37,552 nucleotides of DNA. Source: Acidiphilium iwatense. Lineage in GTDB: Bacteria; Pseudomonadota; Alphaproteobacteria; Acetobacterales; Acetobacteraceae. The first letter of the stretch is position 1, and each line of letters opens with the position of its first letter. The notes beneath the pieces were generated by a model. It made no database searches, had not been told where the DNA came from, and was given only the letters and a program-made list of their open reading frames with translations. The position numbers and the translations under genes were made by a program. The stretch lies in NCBI RefSeq assembly GCF_021556475.1, contig NZ_JAKGBZ010000037.1, positions 1 through 37,552 on the forward strand, in the 5' to 3' direction. Positions 7,865 to 15,202 of the stretch are shown here, piece by piece.

Positions 7865-8905
7865 TTACCGTACCGCGGTGGTGAACTTGTCGAAGTAGAT
7901 GTGCTCGGGTTCGACCCCGGCCATCTGCAGCACCGGCAACACCGCATCGATCATCGGCGGTGGGCCGCAGGAATAGGCGTCTATTTCGCCTTCGAAACCT
8001 TCGCTGCGCAGGTGCTGGGCCAGAACCTCGTGGATGAACCCGGTTGCGCCGGTCCAACCATCGCCGTCTTCGGCGTTCGACAAAGCCGGGATGAATTTGA
8101 AATCCGGCAACGCCGCTTCCAGCTTTGCAAAATCATCGAGCAGGAACAGATCAGCTTGAGTGCGCGCGCCATAGAAAAACCGCACGGGGCGGCGCTCGCC
8201 GCTTTCCACGTGATCCTGCAAGATCGACTTCAACGGCGACATACCAGACCCGCCGCCGATCAGCAGCATCGGGCCAGGCCGCTCCTCGCGCCGAAAACAG
8301 GTTCCGTAGGGTCCTTTGGCGGTGAGTTTGTCGCCCGGCTTCAGTGCGTCATCAAGAGCTGCTGAAAAGGCACCCAGCGGATATTTTTTGATGATGAACG
8401 AGAGTTTGTTTGGTTCGCTCGGCGGATTGGCCATTGAAAACGACCGCGTAACCACCCCGTCCGGGAGCGTAATATCGACATATTGCCCCGCCCAGAACCG
8501 CAACGGCTGGCCGAGCTCGATTTCCAGCAGCCGAATGTCGTGAGTGAGCTTCTCGATCCGCGTCAGCCTCGCCTCATAGGATTTCACCGGAATTGACCGG
8601 CGCATCAAGTCCTCGTCGTAATTCAGCAGCTCGATCTCAAGGTCACTGTAGGCGTGGGTCTTGCACAGAAGGATGTGCCCGGAATCGCGCTCGTAATCCG
8701 GCAAGGCAAAGGTCGAATATTTCAGCAGTTCGATATCGCCATTGACCAAAAGAGATTTGCAACTGCTGCACTGGCCTTCCTTGCAGCCATGCATCACCGA
8801 AATGCCCTGGCGGAACGCCGCGTCGAGCACGGTCTCGCCTTCCTCGACCTCCATTTCGATGCCGACCGGCTCGAACCGGACCTTGTGCGTCGCGATATCC
8901 GACAT
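7865..8905 (-). CDS. prmB: Propane monooxygenase NADH reductase (2Fe-2S, FAD)
   Basis: The protein has 346 residues. The N-terminal plant-type ferredoxin domain has the cluster ligands C41, C46, C49 and C81 (HGCKEGQCSSCK and later LLCKTH). A ferredoxin-NADP reductase-like FAD domain follows with RSFSMANPP, then an NAD domain with LLIGGGSGMSPLKS and the terminal YSCGPPPMIDAV. It carries electrons from NADH through FAD and the 2Fe-2S centre to the di-iron hydroxylase. The start ATG 8905 has GGGAAACG upstream. It lies 86 bases after prmA, and that gap holds a terminator-like hairpin, so it may be expressed at a lower level than the hydroxylase alpha subunit. Confidence 0.94.
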   Translation of the reverse strand: MSDIATHKVRFEPVGIEMEVEEGETVLDAAFRQGISVMHGCKEGQCSSCKSLLVNGDIELLKYSTFALPDYERDSGHILLCKTHAYSDLEIELLNYDEDLMRRSIPVKSYEARLTRIEKLTHDIRLLEIELGQPLRFWAGQYVDITLPDGVVTRSFSMANPPSEPNKLSFIIKKYPLGAFSAALDDALKPGDKLTAKGPYGTCFRREERPGPMLLIGGGSGMSPLKSILQDHVESGERRPVRFFYGARTQADLFLLDDFAKLEAALPDFKFIPALSNAEDGDGWTGATGFIHEVLAQHLRSEGFEGEIDAYSCGPPPMIDAVLPVLQMAGVEPEHIYFDKFTTAVR

Positions 8906-8947
8906 TACGTTTCCCGTTGGTGTTATTCAGGCGAAGCCAGAGAAAAA

Positions 8948-8975
8948 TCCGGACGCCGTGTGAGCGACGTCCGGA
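8948..8975 (-). terminator. Intrinsic-terminator-like hairpin between prmA and prmB
   Basis: Read on the - strand, TCCGGACGTCG pairs with CGGCGTCCGGA (11 bp, one G-T pair) around the 6-base loop CTCACA. TTTTT (8943-8947) follows at once. This is a textbook rho-independent terminator shape, beginning 16 bases after the prmA stop. Because prmB, C and D must still be transcribed, I read it as a partial (leaky) terminator or an mRNA 3' stabiliser that sets a high ratio of prmA mRNA. Confidence 0.8.
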
Positions 8976-8991
8976 GGAGCGGAGCTGAAAA

Positions 8992-10662
8992 TCAGTTCAG
9001 GGCATTGATCACGAAGCCCTTGCGGTATTCCGCAGCGGCTTTTTCCTTCTCCTCCACGGAAAGCTTGCGGAAATTCATGAGCGGGCTGCCCAGCGTGTGA
9101 CCACGCACATCATCGAGCGTCCACATCTTGCTGTCGTCAAAATGCAGATGCGGTTGCGGGACGAGGGTTTTGCCGTCGTTGCGCACGAAGCCGAGATCGG
9201 TGATCGCATCGGCAAGATCCCAACCATCGTAGCACGACTCCCACTCGCGCCGGCCGCTGAAGCGACCCATCGCCGGCGTCGGCCGCCCTTCATATTCGGC
9301 GGCGAACGCAACCTTGTGGGTCCAGCGGCAAGTTTCCGAACAATAGGTGTAAGTCTTGCCGTCAACCTCATCGTAGCAGAAGTCTTCACGAATCAGGCAC
9401 GGCACCATGCAGCTCCAGCAACGGTGCGGATAGACATATCCCGTATCGGTATTGAACAGGATGTTGGTCTCGCCCTTGTGGCTCAGTTTGGCATACCATT
9501 TCCAATATTCACCGAACTTGGTATACCAGCCGGGATATTTGTGCTCGAACCACTCAAAATCGCGGTCGGTCTGCGCTTCGATGCGCCAGAAATTCACCGG
9601 CCAACCGACCGAGAAGAATTGGGCAGTGTAGTGGACGTAGTGGTTCTTGACGATTCGGTCCCACGCCGCCGCGACATCGTCGTGATGGATCTTGATGCCG
9701 TATTTTTCGAGCGGCAACATGTAGGTCCGGTAATAGTCCTCGTAGATCCAGCGATGCCACAGCTCGGCATAGCTTTCCTTGTTCCTGTCACGATTGGTCG
9801 TACCGTATTCGACGAAAGTGCCGATCGCGGCATCGACGATCGCGTGGTTCTGCCAGAACGCATATTTCAGATCACGTTCGAGCAGCAGATGATTATCCGG
9901 GTCGTTGATCAAGGACATCAGCAATGAATGGCCGTTGCCGATATGCCGGCTTTCGTCGGACTGAACCGACAGGAACACCGTCGGCAGCGCATAGTCACCA
10001 TTGCGTGCCGCCTCTGACGGCATCGCGACAAACAAAGTGTTCGTGAACGCGGTTTCCGCTACCACGGTAAGATAGATATTCGCCGAGGTGATCGCGTCAC
10101 CGGTCACAAAGCCTTCCGCGAATTGCCGGCCGATGGTCGAGGCATAGCATTTGCCGAACGCGGCTTCGGTGATGTCGAACCCTGCCGGATCGATGTAGTT
10201 CTCCATATACCACTTCTTCAGGTTCATCTGAATCGTGGAATGACGGAATTCGTCGACCATCTGCATCGCAAAGCCGGTACGCAGTTCTTCTCCCGGCGCC
10301 AGGCGTCCCACCATCGCCATCGACCGCGCGGCGGAAATTTCTGGGAACGGAATGATCGCCAAGAACAGCTTCATCCACTCGACCCAGCGCGGTTCGACAT
10401 TGCGGAACATGTCGCCGCGCAACGCCGCGTCGAGCGCGCCATAGACGCGATTGTCCTTTTCCTCCTGCATCGGGAAATACGACCGTAAAACCTGCTTCAT
10501 CGGGTCGCGCGGAGTTTTCTTGATCTTATAGTCGGTGGGAAAGGTCATCGCTTCCTGCACGTAACTCGGCGTCCAGCCGAGATCGGCGACGCGACGCGTG
10601 GCCTCGTTGATACTCATACCGCGCTGGGCGGTAATCTTGTTGAGCGTTAAACTGTCAGGCAT
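8992..10662 (-). CDS. prmA: Propane monooxygenase hydroxylase, alpha (di-iron) subunit
   Basis: The protein has 556 residues from ATG 10662, which has GGGAG 8 bases upstream; an in-frame ATG at 10683 has no such site. The six di-iron ligands are readable: E108 (in PFPEIS), E138 and H141 (DEFRH), E203 (AETAF), E237 and H240 (DESRH). The spacings of 30, 3, 65, 34 and 3 residues are those of MmoX of soluble methane monooxygenase (E114, E144, H147, E209, E243, H246). The C-terminal third has the Cys-rich HRCWSCMVPC and YCSETC motifs typical of PrmA. It oxidises short alkanes or related compounds with O2 at the active site. It is preceded by its own sigma54-type promoter and is the first gene of the A-B-C-D set. 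Confidence 0.96.
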   Translation of the reverse strand: MPDSLTLNKITAQRGMSINEATRRVADLGWTPSYVQEAMTFPTDYKIKKTPRDPMKQVLRSYFPMQEEKDNRVYGALDAALRGDMFRNVEPRWVEWMKLFLAIIPFPEISAARSMAMVGRLAPGEELRTGFAMQMVDEFRHSTIQMNLKKWYMENYIDPAGFDITEAAFGKCYASTIGRQFAEGFVTGDAITSANIYLTVVAETAFTNTLFVAMPSEAARNGDYALPTVFLSVQSDESRHIGNGHSLLMSLINDPDNHLLLERDLKYAFWQNHAIVDAAIGTFVEYGTTNRDRNKESYAELWHRWIYEDYYRTYMLPLEKYGIKIHHDDVAAAWDRIVKNHYVHYTAQFFSVGWPVNFWRIEAQTDRDFEWFEHKYPGWYTKFGEYWKWYAKLSHKGETNILFNTDTGYVYPHRCWSCMVPCLIREDFCYDEVDGKTYTYCSETCRWTHKVAFAAEYEGRPTPAMGRFSGRREWESCYDGWDLADAITDLGFVRNDGKTLVPQPHLHFDDSKMWTLDDVRGHTLGSPLMNFRKLSVEEKEKAAAEYRKGFVINALN

Positions 10663-10755
10663 CTTGGATTCTCCCGATATCATTGCAAAACTGTCGCCGT
10701 GTCGGCAATGCGAAACGCGAAGTCACGGCAATTGCCATTGGCGCAGAGAATTTTA

Positions 10756-10771
10756 AGCATAAATCGTGCCA
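10756..10771 (-). promoter_or_regulatory. Sigma54 (-24/-12) promoter for prmABCD
   Basis: The - strand reads TGGCACGATTTATGCT. The -24 half TGGCACG is perfect, and the -12 half ATGCT differs by one base from TTGCT. The invariant GG and GC are 10 bases apart as required. Transcription should begin near 10744, giving a leader of about 80 bases before prmA. It lies in the 259-bp gap between the 58-residue gene and prmA. Sigma54 control matches the two sigma54 activators of this locus. Confidence 0.85.
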
Positions 10772-10867
10772 TTGAATTAATCACGCTGAATGGCAGGAGA
10801 TTTGCGATACTCCGCGTCGCGATCAACGATTGCACTATCGCAGAATGCGCCGATCGTGCATCGCGCA

Positions 10868-10884
10868 TGTCGCAGGATGCGACA
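10868..10884. promoter_or_regulatory. Probable sigma54-activator binding site (UAS) upstream of prmA
   Basis: A perfect inverted repeat TGTCGCA-GGA-TGCGACA (7-3-7) lies 96 bases upstream of the -24 element, the usual place for an enhancer bound by a Fis-type activator. The same 7-3-7 layout with TGT...ACA ends is seen before adh at 15186-15202. Further GC-rich half-repeats (ATGCGC...GCGCAT, about 10843-10868) lie beside it. Confidence 0.6.
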
Positions 10885-10921
10885 GATGCGATCTCGACCA
10901 GCAAGAAATGGTCTTGCCATA

Positions 10922-11098
10922 TCACGACATCGCACCATCGTCGGGCGGCTCGGTGAAGCTCTTGCCTTCGGCGATCCAGCGCGCGGCCAGAACAAGAACG
11001 CCCATCGCAAAATCCTTGCCGTGGGCCGCGATCATTTCATCGGCTATAGCGCCCACGCGCACAAAGAATGCGTCCTTGGACGTCTGTTCGTCTTTCAT
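10922..11098 (-). CDS. 58-residue protein, translationally coupled to the WD40 gene
   Basis: The start ATG 11098 overlaps the stop of the WD40 gene in an ATGA (11095-11098), a strong sign of coupled translation. The product begins MKDEQTSKDAFFVRV and continues with IADEMIAAHGKDFAMG and VLVLAARWIAEGKSF, ending in an acidic PPDDGAMS tail. It reads as one or two amphipathic helices without a signal peptide or Cys. I do not recognise a family. Its position as last gene of the accessory block, before the prmA promoter, suggests it works with the DUF59/WD40 pair or the hydroxylase, possibly as a small subunit or adaptor. The start codon and coding frame are well supported by context; the function is unknown. 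Confidence 0.7.
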   Translation of the reverse strand: MKDEQTSKDAFFVRVGAIADEMIAAHGKDFAMGVLVLAARWIAEGKSFTEPPDDGAMS

Positions 11099-12204
11099 GA
11101 GCGTATTCCTGTTCGAAACAGAATATCTGGCAGAGCGACAACACCGGCTTCGTTATCGTCGGTGGCAAAGACCAGGGACTCACCATCGGGCGCATAAGCG
11201 AGATGGCGGATCGCGGCGCCCTCCGCACGAACCTTCATGCGACCAGGAATTTGCGGTTGGCACAGAAAAATCGTGCCCAGTGCATCGCCATAAGCGATGA
11301 TCGGGCGGCGCGGATTGCACGCCAAGGCCGTGACGCCGGCCGATTGTGCAACACAGACTATAGGCTTGTCGCCATTGCCTTGGGGCCAGCATAAAATGGT
11401 GCCGTCGATCGCCGCGATCAGTGTGCCTTCGGCACTGAAGCCGATCGCGGCCGGTGTGCATGGCTGCGCCATCCGGCGCGGCAACGCGGCGGTGTCGATG
11501 CACGATATCTCGATTGCATTCCCGGTGGCCCGATGAGCGAGCATGGTACCATCGGGACTCCAGGCAAACCGCCCTGCCGCTTCGGCTGAACCAATTGATC
11601 GGACCCGGCGAACACCAGCTATGGCGAGCATGACGCCCTCGCCATGGCCGATAGCGAGGTTCAGGCCAGGGGGATCATAGGCCAGCGCTCTGACTGAAGT
11701 TGGCATCGCGATGCGGCGGGCGTCCGGCCCGAACATATCCACTTGACGGCCTGCCACCATGGCGCAACGGCCGCCGCGACCGGCCCCGACATGGGTAATT
11801 GTTTTGCGAGGATGGTCGGCGATGGTCTTGATCTCGCCATTGGCGATGTGCAGAAATCGTCCGTCCGCACCGCCGGAGACGATCCCGCCCGAAGGCAGGC
11901 TGGCCAACGACAATACCGCATCCCGATGGGCGGCGATGATGGTGGGCGGTGGCGGTGGCGCCTCGCCGGCCCTGATTTCGACTCCACCGCCTGGCCGATG
12001 CGCCAGGGTTGGTGCGCCGGGCCATCGCGCGTGCAGCATGACAATCGCACCATCGGCCAGCCCCAGGCACGCGACCGAACCATCCCAGGCCAGGGTATTG
12101 ATCGGGGAAGTGAACACGAAGCTCGCACCTAGAAGATCGAGCAAAGACGGCGGCTGAACCCTGGTACGCTTTAAGGCATGCTCTACGGCATTCCGGGGGC
12201 TCAC
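11095..12204 (-). CDS. WD40-like beta-propeller protein in the monooxygenase operon
   Basis: The protein has 369 residues from GTG 12204, which has GGAGG 8 bases upstream and lies 2 bases after the DUF59 stop. A longer frame back to 12336 would overlap that gene. The sequence is a series of beta-rich repeats of about 40 residues, with turns such as AWSPDGTMLAHRATG, FSAEGTLIAAIDG, YAPDGESLVFATDD and SGGADGRFLHI, as in WD40/quinoprotein-like propellers. There is no signal peptide, so it should be cytosolic. Propellers are protein-binding platforms. Because it directly follows a DUF59/MIP18 gene, a joint role in loading iron or Fe-S into PrmA or PrmB is my main hypothesis; it could instead be a general assembly scaffold. 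The family call is good, the function inferred. Confidence 0.8.
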   Translation of the reverse strand: MSPRNAVEHALKRTRVQPPSLLDLLGASFVFTSPINTLAWDGSVACLGLADGAIVMLHARWPGAPTLAHRPGGGVEIRAGEAPPPPPTIIAAHRDAVLSLASLPSGGIVSGGADGRFLHIANGEIKTIADHPRKTITHVGAGRGGRCAMVAGRQVDMFGPDARRIAMPTSVRALAYDPPGLNLAIGHGEGVMLAIAGVRRVRSIGSAEAAGRFAWSPDGTMLAHRATGNAIEISCIDTAALPRRMAQPCTPAAIGFSAEGTLIAAIDGTILCWPQGNGDKPIVCVAQSAGVTALACNPRRPIIAYGDALGTIFLCQPQIPGRMKVRAEGAAIRHLAYAPDGESLVFATDDNEAGVVALPDILFRTGIRS

Positions 12205-12206
12205 AG

Positions 12207-12995
12207 TTATCGCCTCCGTATGTCGGTGCCGTGCGGCCGCGGCGCTTGGCCCTGCCGCATGAAATCCGCAAGTCCCGGTTCCGGCGGCAAGGCGGCGGAT
12301 GTGGTGCCGTAGCGGGCAGCAAGCAGCCCACGGCAAAGCGCTCCGTTGAACTCCGCGTTCAGCCCGACTCGGCGGATGTGGCGGAGATAGACATGCAGCG
12401 TCTCCGGCATGATCGGCTCGCCGGCGCGGGTGACAAAGGCGCTTGGCAAGCCGTGCGTTAGAGGACGACGTACGAGATAGCGCATACGCAAGACGATACC
12501 CTCGTCATCAAAAGCGAGGCGTTCGAGCCCGGACACATCGAGGTCAAGAATTGCAACGGGATCATGTCCAAGCGACAACATGTGGCGTAGCAAGGCTTCC
12601 TGTCGCCGTTCGAAGGATTTCAGGCCAAAGTGAAGGCGGATGCTGGCCAGATCGTCGCTTGCCTCGGTGGGAAACGCCTCGGCGAAATCCTTGCCTTGTG
12701 CGATCCCATCGTTGATTTCAGCGATGAACATATGCTCGTCGAGCCGGATACTCGCACGTGTTACCCAGGGCAGCGACAAGACGGCATCGCGCATATCGGC
12801 CGCCATGAGATAGGAGAAATTCGCCGCACACCAATAGGTCGGCAGACGGAAATCCACGTTCACGCCATCGTCGTCCGTAATATCGATCGCGATGACGAAG
12901 CCGAGTTCGACCACGCTCTCGTCGAGTTCCGGATCGGTCACCTGATCGAGAGCGGCGCGCACCGCATCGATGCGCACCTGTCCTCGATCGGTCAC
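12207..12995 (-). CDS. DUF59/MIP18-family (metal-sulfur assembly) protein with C-terminal extension
   Basis: The protein has 262 residues and starts at GTG 12995, overlapping the amidohydrolase stop (GTGA). Residues 8-95 match the DUF59/MIP18 domain: DPELDESVVELGFV (21-34) corresponds to the DPE...LG.V motif, and LPTYWCAANF (51-60) holds the conserved reactive Cys, here C56. The family includes SufT, PaaD and eukaryotic CIAO2, all linked to Fe-S or metal-centre maturation. About 165 extra residues follow that I do not recognise, ending in a basic RPHGTDIRRR tail. DUF59 genes also occur, as I recall, in actinobacterial mim/prm clusters. It is encoded between the amidohydrolase and the WD40 propeller, suggesting a maturation module for the monooxygenase. 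Confidence 0.85.
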   Translation of the reverse strand: MTDRGQVRIDAVRAALDQVTDPELDESVVELGFVIAIDITDDDGVNVDFRLPTYWCAANFSYLMAADMRDAVLSLPWVTRASIRLDEHMFIAEINDGIAQGKDFAEAFPTEASDDLASIRLHFGLKSFERRQEALLRHMLSLGHDPVAILDLDVSGLERLAFDDEGIVLRMRYLVRRPLTHGLPSAFVTRAGEPIMPETLHVYLRHIRRVGLNAEFNGALCRGLLAARYGTTSAALPPEPGLADFMRQGQAPRPHGTDIRRR

Positions 12996-14008
12996 GCGAC
13001 CTTCGCCTCCATACGGCTAAGCTTCGTTTTCTGGGCCGCGATATCCACCCCGTAGAGGCGCGCCGCGTTTTCACCGAGGATTTTTTTCTTGGCGGTGAGC
13101 GTCAGTTCCTTACCGGTCTCCTTCATCACCTCGTCCGGCAGTTCGAACGCCATGAACTTTTCCACCAGCCATTGCGGCGTCCAGATACCGTAATCCGAGC
13201 CGAACAGGATACGGTCCTCACCCAACCAGAACAGCAGCTCGGAAATTACCTTCGCGAAGTATCCTGGCCGCGAGTGGATGAACGGCAACACAACCGCGAG
13301 ACCACCATAGACGTTCGCTTCCTGGACCGCGATCCAGCAGAAATCATCGAGGCGCGGCAGGCCACAATGCTCGACGATGAAGTTCAGATTCGGGAAATCC
13401 GTTGCACAATGGTCGATGTCGGCGACATCGAAAGCGTCGCGGTCGAGCGGGATGATCGTCGGCCCTTTGTGGACGTGGATGTTCTTGATCCCGAGCTTCT
13501 CGCAGCGTTCCAGATATTTATACGCTGCTGGCTCGGAAAGCTTATAGCCCCGGCTGTCGCCTTTCCATTCGGCGGTATACAGTTTCACGCCTTTGATCTT
13601 GTGAACCTCGGCCATCGCATCCAGCGCATCGAGCCCGCCTTCGCCATCGCGCGGGTCGAATGCGCCGTTGAGAATGAACCGGTCGGGGTAGCGCGTCTTC
13701 AGAATGGCGTTCTGCTCCAGCGTGTTGAAGCCGTTCTTGTAGAAATCCTTGAGATAGGTCGGCTGGAAGATCGCCATATCATCCGGCCCGTCGATGAATA
13801 AATCCCGCACCATCTGCTCGGCGCCGTATTTGGCGAATTTCTCTGGCGCCCATAGCTGTTCGGCCGGCGAAAGCGAGGCGTGATAGCCATAGAAACAGTC
13901 GATGAACTGTTTACCGTGGATGTTCCTGATGTTCTCCGGGCTCGCATCCCACAGATGCACATGCCCGTCGATGATGAAGATTTCCGATCCGTCTTTCGCC
14001 TTATACAT
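12992..14008 (-). CDS. Amidohydrolase-2 family protein of the monooxygenase cluster
   Basis: The protein has 338 residues in a TIM-barrel metal-dependent hydrolase fold. The N-terminal metal motif HVHLW gives H16 and H18. Further likely ligands are H178/H180 (HVHKGP), H214 (VEHCGLP) and D272 (FGSDYG), the order expected for the amidohydrolase-2/ACMSD-like group. The start ATG 14008 has GAGGAAG upstream, 37 bases after adh. An amidohydrolase of this type is a standing member of propane/mim monooxygenase clusters in actinobacteria, where its reaction is not settled; hydrolysis or decarboxylation of a product is possible. The end overlaps the DUF59 gene by four bases. Confidence 0.88.
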   Translation of the reverse strand: MYKAKDGSEIFIIDGHVHLWDASPENIRNIHGKQFIDCFYGYHASLSPAEQLWAPEKFAKYGAEQMVRDLFIDGPDDMAIFQPTYLKDFYKNGFNTLEQNAILKTRYPDRFILNGAFDPRDGEGGLDALDAMAEVHKIKGVKLYTAEWKGDSRGYKLSEPAAYKYLERCEKLGIKNIHVHKGPTIIPLDRDAFDVADIDHCATDFPNLNFIVEHCGLPRLDDFCWIAVQEANVYGGLAVVLPFIHSRPGYFAKVISELLFWLGEDRILFGSDYGIWTPQWLVEKFMAFELPDEVMKETGKELTLTAKKKILGENAARLYGVDIAAQKTKLSRMEAKVA

Positions 14009-14045
14009 TTTTGTTCCGCTTCCTCAGTTGTGGTTGATCACAATG

Positions 14046-15089
14046 TTACGGGATCAGCACGGCACGGCCACGAACGCGGCCGTTGTGGAGATCGTGTAGT
14101 GCGGTATTTGCATCTTCGAGCTTGTATTCGCGGGTCGCCAGCGTGACTTTTCCCTGGTCCGCCAATGCCATCAGCTCAATCAACTCGGCATAGGTGCCGA
14201 CCAGATTGCCGACGATGGTTTTCTCCGTAGTGATCATATCGATCGTAGGAATATCGATCTTTCCGCCATAACCAACGATGTAATAGAAACCAGCGTTGCG
14301 CGTCATCGCCAATCCCTTGGCGATCGCATCGCCCTCGCCGACAAAATCGATCACCGCCTCCGCGCCCTTACCTTTGGTGATCCGTAAGACCTCGTCGACC
14401 TCCGACCCATCGGCCTTCACCGCGAAATCGGCGCCGCATTCCTGCGCGAGTTTCAGCGCCATATCGGCGCGGTCGACAATAATGATTTGTGCGGCGCACA
14501 AGGCGCGCAGCACCTGGATGCCGATATGGCCGAGGCCGCCCGCCCCGATGACCACGGCATATTCGCCAGGCAGCAGGTGCCGTGATGCCTTCTTGGCCGC
14601 GCGATAGGCGGTCAATCCTGCGTCGGTATGCGGGGCGACATCCTTGGGGGCCAGAGTTGTCGGCAGCTTGATGATCGAGCGCGCGCCGGTACGCAGATAC
14701 TGCGCGTAGCCGCCATTAGCATTGATGCCCGGAAATTCACTCTCCTCGGCGTGCATATCCTCGCCGCGCCGGCACGCGAGGCAATGACCCGAGGTGATCA
14801 GCGGATGGCAGATCACCGGGTCGCCAACCTTCAGATGCGTCACGCCGGACCCGATCTCCTCGATCCAGCCAGCGTTTTCGTGGCCCATGATATGCGGCAG
14901 CGCCACCTCGACCTTGGAACGCCAGATCCCCTCGATGATGTGCAGATCGGTCCGGCACACCCCGGCGCCACCGATGCGCACGATCACATCATTGGTGCCC
15001 TTGATCGCAGGGTCCGCCACATCCTCATAGGTCACGAAGACCGGCTTCTCCAATCTCTCGTCGTATTCGTGCAGCACGGCTGCCTTCAT
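14046..15089 (-). CDS. adh: Zinc-type alcohol dehydrogenase (propanol oxidation)
   Basis: The protein has 347 residues; start ATG 15089 follows AAGGAAA. It is a medium-chain NAD(P)-dependent dehydrogenase. Catalytic zinc ligands are C45 (GVCRTDLH), H70-E71 (GHENAG) and probably D156 (HTDAGLTAY). The Rossmann motif VIGAGGLGHIG is present. The structural-zinc loop is degenerate: C103 and C106 remain, but the expected positions 100 and 114 are Ser and Ala, so the second zinc is probably not held by four cysteines. As first gene after the upstream sigma54 promoter it likely oxidises the alcohol made by the monooxygenase, such as 1- or 2-propanol. Exact substrate and cofactor preference cannot be read from sequence. 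Confidence 0.92.
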   Translation of the reverse strand: MKAAVLHEYDERLEKPVFVTYEDVADPAIKGTNDVIVRIGGAGVCRTDLHIIEGIWRSKVEVALPHIMGHENAGWIEEIGSGVTHLKVGDPVICHPLITSGHCLACRRGEDMHAEESEFPGINANGGYAQYLRTGARSIIKLPTTLAPKDVAPHTDAGLTAYRAAKKASRHLLPGEYAVVIGAGGLGHIGIQVLRALCAAQIIIVDRADMALKLAQECGADFAVKADGSEVDEVLRITKGKGAEAVIDFVGEGDAIAKGLAMTRNAGFYYIVGYGGKIDIPTIDMITTEKTIVGNLVGTYAELIELMALADQGKVTLATREYKLEDANTALHDLHNGRVRGRAVLIP

Positions 15090-15127
15090 GGCGCGGTTTC
15101 CTTGTTTCTTGGTCTGAGTCCTATCCA

Positions 15128-15143
15128 TGCATCGGCCATGCCA
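15128..15143 (-). promoter_or_regulatory. Sigma54 (-24/-12) promoter for adh and following genes
   Basis: The - strand reads TGGCATGGCCGATGCA. The invariant GG and GC are 10 bases apart, and the sequence differs from TGGCACG-N4-TTGCA at two positions. Initiation near 15116 would give a leader of about 27 bases to the adh start. It sits between the divergent adh and activator genes. Confidence 0.75.
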
Positions 15144-15185
15144 AAGCCGCAGCAGACTGGAATCCGTGGGCGACGAGCGGCAAGC

Positions 15186-15202
15186 TGTTCCGTTTCGCAA
15201 CA
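15186..15202. promoter_or_regulatory. Probable activator sites between adh and its divergent regulator
   Basis: TGTTCCG-TTT-CGCAACA is a 7-3-7 inverted repeat with one mismatched pair, 42 bases upstream of the adh -24 element. The half-site TGTTCCGT recurs at 15219-15226, 33 bases on (about three helical turns), and CACAA-ATA-TTGTG lies at 15247-15259. Such spacing suits cooperative binding by a sigma54 activator, and these sites would also lie over the promoter of the divergent regulator, allowing autoregulation. Confidence 0.5.
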
